A program made the position numbers and the translations under genes. A model generated the notes under the pieces. The model worked only from the letters and a program-made list of their open reading frames with translations, had not been told where the DNA came from and searched no databases. DNA of 64,000 bases, from the NCBI GenBank assembly GCA_963682175.1, contig OY821775.1, positions 4,092,001-4,156,000 of the forward strand, written 5' to 3'. Below are positions 61,308 to 64,000 of the stretch, piece by piece (the stretch's first letter is position 1; each line of letters starts with the position of its first letter). This stretch comes from Triglochin maritima (lineage: Eukaryota > Streptophyta > Magnoliopsida > Alismatales > Juncaginaceae).

Positions 61308-61541
61308 ATGGAAATCGTTCATGTGTCTTTCCAAGTGGAGCAACCGACAAACGTTCCTAAGGAGGGGATGTTTTTCCCCTCTTTCGAAGAAGCCCAAACA
61401 TTTTACGTTGCTTATGCTGATTCTTGTGGTTTTTGTGTTAAGAAAAGGCATCACACCCGTTTGTTTGCTACCTCTGGGTCAGGTGTTAATGTGCTGGAAC
61501 GAGATGCAATGGTGTCAAAGCTTCCGAGGATTTTGGCGTGA
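61308..61541 (+). pseudogene. FAR1-type DNA-binding domain fragment inside the MULE
   Basis: 77 residues with PKEGMFFPSFEEAQTFYVAY and GFCVKKRHHTR, the start of a FAR1/FHY3 zinc-binding domain as found at the N-terminus of Jittery-type MULE transposases and of the domesticated FRS factors. The frame stops before the rest of the domain and the transposase. Start taken at the ATG at 61308. Probably the remaining 5' end of the element's own transposase. Confidence 0.75.
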
Positions 61542-61683
61542 TGTTCTACTGTTAAAAGTTCAATCAGAAAGTTCTATGCTTTTGCGTATAATTCCACATA
61601 TACAACAAACAAGACCAAAGTCATCCTTAAGAATGTAGGAATGATCACATTCTTCTTCATTTTCTTCATGTACAGCAGTTGTA

Positions 61684-61784
61684 TGTCTGTTCGGAATAAG
61701 AAGTCAGTCTGTTCGGAATATGTTGTGTGTCTGTTCGGAATAAGAAGTCTGTCTGTTCGGATTAAGTGGTGTGTATGTTCAGAA
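61684..61784. repeat. 22-bp minisatellite, short array (4-5 units)
   Basis: Units GTCTGTTCGGAATAAGAAGT plus two bases and variants, preceded by a segment of about 110 bp that is repeated at 61940-62053 before the long array. The unit family is the same as at 62054-62757. Confidence 0.9.
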
Positions 61785-61811
61785 TACTTTCTGTTCCATT
61801 TCTGCACAAAT

Positions 61812-61925
61812 TTTCAACATAATCTGGACAAACATTTTACATAAACTGGACAAACTTTTTACATAAACAAGACAAATTTTCTACATAAACAAGACAATCT
61901 TTCTACATAAATAATACAAACTTTC
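61812..61925. repeat. Second 22-bp-period tandem array (about 5 units)
   Basis: Imperfect units of the type ACATAAACTGGACAAACTTT plus two bases, unrelated in sequence to the TCTGTTCGG units but with the same period. Confidence 0.75.
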
Positions 61926-62053
61926 TGTTCCGTTTCTGGACACACTTTCTATGCTTTTGCGTGTAATTTCACATATACAACAAACAAGACCAAAGTCATC
62001 CTTAAAAATGTAGGAATGATCACATTCTTCTTCATTTTCTTCATGTATAACAG

Positions 62054-62757
62054 TTGTATGTCAGTTCGGAATAAGAAGTCTATCTGTTCGGAATATGTTG
62101 TGTGTCTGTTCGGATTAAGTTGTACGTCTGTTCAGAATAAGAAGTCTGTCTGTTCGGAATATGTTGTGTGTCTGTTCGGAATAAGAAGTCTGTCTGTTCG
62201 GAATAAGAAGTCTGTCTGTTTGGATTAAGTTGTGCGTCTGTTCAGAATAAGAAGTCTGTCTGTTCGGAATATGTTGTGTGTCTGTTCGGATTAAGTTGTG
62301 CGTCTGTTCGGAATAAGAAGTCTGTCTGTTCGGAATATGTTGTTTGTCTGTTCGGAATATGTTGTGTGTCTGTTCGGAATAAGAAGTATGTCTGTTCGGA
62401 ATAAGAAGTCTTTCTGTTCGGAATAAGAAGTATGTCTGTTCGGAATAAGAAGTCTTTCTGTTCGGAATAAGAAGTATGTCTGTTCGGAATAAGTAGTCTG
62501 TCTGTTCGGAATATGTTGTGTGTCTGTTCGGATTAAGTTATGTGTCTGTTCGGATTAAGTTGTGTGTCTGTTCGGATTAAGTTGTGTGTCTGTTCGGAAT
62601 ATGTTGTGTGTCTGTTCGGAATATGTTGTGTGTCTGTTCGGATTAAGTTGTGTGTCTGTTCGGAATAAGAAGTCTGTCTGTTCGGATTAAGTTGTGCGTC
62701 TGTTCGGAATAAGAAGACTGTCTGTTCGGAATATGTTGTGTGTCTGTTTGGATTAAG
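62054..62757. repeat. 22-bp minisatellite, long array (about 32 units)
   Basis: Contiguous head-to-tail units of three main types, TCTGTTCGGAATAAGAAGTC, TCTGTTCGGAATATGTTGTG and TCTGTTCGGATTAAGTTGTG (each plus two bases). The order of types is irregular. Because 22 is not divisible by three, the repeat stays open as a 22-residue periodic frame in some frames; this is not a gene. Confidence 0.95.
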
Positions 62758-63114
62758 TTGATCCAACCTAAAAGTTAAAAACAATATTTTATTATGATAA
62801 GTCTGGACTCTGCACGAATAAAGGGTCTGCACTATCTGTGTATTGGGAAAAGAATCGTTCAACCTAAAGAACCGGCGTTTTTAAGAAGACCAAAGCACGT
62901 GAAGAGAAATTTTGCTGACTGGACGCTGACTCAACACGTCAACGTAAGGCACATCCGTGACGCCCGCGTCCGTGTATAATGACCCTTTTAACTAACTCTA
63001 AATGTTAAGTCCTGAATCTAATCTAAAATCTTAAAACTAAAGTAACTCAAATGGGTCCAAAATTATATTTGGTCAAAATTTGCAATTTTCCACCACCGTC
63101 CGACCCGACCCGAC

Positions 63115-63659
63115 TAGGGCTGTCAGCGGGGCGGGGCGGGGCGGGTTTTCACCCAACCGCTACCCGCCCCGCCAAAGTTAAGCGGGTCGGCGGGGCGGGG
63201 CGGGGCGGGGTCAAAAAAAAAACCGCTACCCGCCCCGCGTAAGGATGGACTAGGCTATGCGGGGCGGGTTTGGCGGGTTTAATTTTTTATTAAAGTTAAA
63301 TACAAAAATAAATTTATTTTCTTTAACATTATCTATTTTAATCAAAACTAAGTACAAAAATCAAGGAAAAAATCAATCAATGTATGTTTTTAAAGCTATA
63401 TACAGAAAAATTAAAGCTAAATACAAACAAAATCAAAACTAAATACAAAAAAATCAAAAATATATATGGCTTATGCGGGTTGCGGGTTATGCGGGGCGGG
63501 TTGGGAGAAAACCGCAACCCGCCCCGCTTATTATGCGGGTTGTGCGGGTGGCGGGTTGGCGGGTTGGCGGGTAACAATTTTTTGTCCGCAACCCGCGTTA
63601 GGCGGGGCGGGGCGGGGCGGGGCGGGTTGCGGGTAAATTTCTACCCATTGACAGCCCTA
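63115..63659. mobile_element. hAT MITE with exact 8-bp target duplication
   Basis: The ends TAGGGCTGTCAGCGGGGC and, inverted, TAGGGCTGTCAATGGG are terminal repeats, and GACCCGAC flanks it at 63107-63114 and 63660-63667. The ends are runs of GCGGGGCGGG; the core is AT-rich. 545 bp, non-coding. An older copy is at 12128-12629. It lies about 120 bases upstream of the start codon of the next gene. Confidence 0.92.
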
Positions 63660-63782
63660 GACCCGACCAAACACGACGCAATCGCGATCGTGTGTTATCA
63701 TGTAGGAGTTGTTGGAGACTTGGAGTTGGCTGACTCGCGGTTTCGCTCGCCCGGATCAAAGAAAGCAACCGAATCGTCTCTA

Positions 63783-64000
63783 ATGGCGGATCGGAATCTA
63801 TGGAGGAGGAGAAGACACCACCACCACTCCACTCTCCCACTCCAACGTCCGACCGACCTCCGCAACACCCTCTCCTTCTGGTACGATTCGTCTTCTCGCT
63901 CCAACATTCCTTTTTCATGCGAAATTAGGGTCCGATTCGTCTTATTTTAGGTATTGCGACGTGAAGGTCACTGCTTTCAACGATTTCTTCTTCTCCGTCG
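63783..64000 (+). CDS. Unidentified gene, first two exons (cut by the window end)
   Basis: Exon 1 is 63783-63880, starting MADRNLWRRRRHHHHSTLPL and ending in …DLRNTLSFW. A 70-base intron (GTACGA…TTTTAG) follows, and exon 2 from 63951 continues in frame with YCDVKVTAFNDFFFSV to the window edge. The junction TG|G restores Trp, and the second exon reads as a well-formed protein, which supports the model. The N-terminus is very basic with an Arg-His run. I do not recognise the family. An overlapping ATG in another frame (63800) exists but would not continue into exon 2. Confidence 0.6.

Larger units (their letters stand above)
61021..62985 (+). mobile_element. Non-autonomous MULE with FAR1-domain fragment and 22-bp minisatellites
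   Basis: It is flanked by TTTTAACTA at 61012-61020 and 62986-62994, an exact 9-bp duplication. The ends GGAAAACGATTAGCGGACGC and, inverted, GGGTCATTATACACGGACGC share CGGACGC in register and, further in, CCAGTCAGCA, as expected for long, imperfect Mutator terminal repeats. Inside are a 77-codon FAR1-domain frame (61308-61541) and two tandem arrays with a 22-bp period. MULE transposase catalytic sequence is absent, so it depends on an element elsewhere. Confidence 0.88.

Noticed and set aside
61684..62757. CRISPR-like array
   Set aside because: The 22-bp units are head-to-tail without unique spacers and lie inside a plant MULE; this is a minisatellite.
62533..62862. Repeat protein of 22-residue units on the minus strand
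   Set aside because: A consequence of the 66-bp (3 x 22) periodicity of the minisatellite; no start context, domain or conservation.

Overview
The window is nuclear DNA of a flowering plant, most likely a eudicot. It is AT-rich, its genes are split by GT-AG introns, and it holds plant-specific families: an AP2/ERF factor, a GH9 endoglucanase with a CBM49, an F-box/DUF295 protein, and chromovirus, hAT, MULE and Harbinger-type transposons. The species cannot be named from the sequence.

Layout. 1-7672: a Ty3/gypsy (Del/Tekay-type chromovirus) retrotransposon in minus orientation with an intact 1482-residue polyprotein; its left LTR runs off the window. It sits in intron 2 of a minus-strand TEX30/KANSL3-like alpha/beta-hydrolase gene whose exons 2 and 1 are at 7834-7895 and 8716-8834. 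9-13.2 kb: a hAT deletion derivative with an exact 8-bp target duplication, a tRNA-like/SINE relic, an old hAT MITE and a CACTA end. 13.7-14.4 kb: a single-exon group I (DREB A-6) ERF gene. 16.8-20.0 kb: a five-exon DUF212 (acid phosphatase/haloperoxidase-related) gene. 20.8-21.6 kb: a Harbinger-type MITE. 22.7-27.7 kb: a fifteen-exon NADP-isocitrate dehydrogenase gene, complete at 414 residues and ending in the peroxisomal signal SKL. 31.8-32.9 kb: nested small elements around a copied piece of the endoglucanase gene. 33.1-35.9 kb: a COMPASS-Shg1/BOD1 domain gene with two possible C-termini. 37.1-43.7 kb: a nine-exon GH9 class C endoglucanase (641 residues) with a Harbinger-like element in intron 2.

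The right part is repeat-dominated. It holds a foldback MULE MITE (47.3-47.9 kb), a broken Athila-like gag-protease relic split by a hAT MITE (49.2-51.6 kb), three copies of an AT-rich repeat (51.7, 54.1 and 59.7 kb), a large inverted repeat (53.1-53.8 kb), a solo LTR with its 5-bp target duplication (54.3-56.1 kb), a two-exon F-box/DUF295 gene with a very acidic tail (56.5-58.0 kb), and a 2-kb MULE with a FAR1-domain fragment and two different 22-bp tandem arrays (61.0-63.0 kb). A hAT MITE (63.1-63.7 kb) lies just upstream of the first exons of an unidentified gene that leaves the window.

The host genes are independent housekeeping, wall or regulatory genes and do not form a pathway. The most unusual signal is a 10-bp palindrome, CGGTCGACCG, and its variants. 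It is set in pairs about 20 bp apart, and the pairs recur about every 60-80 bp, inside two diverged LTR families. The same close spacing appears in an apparently unrelated Harbinger-like element.
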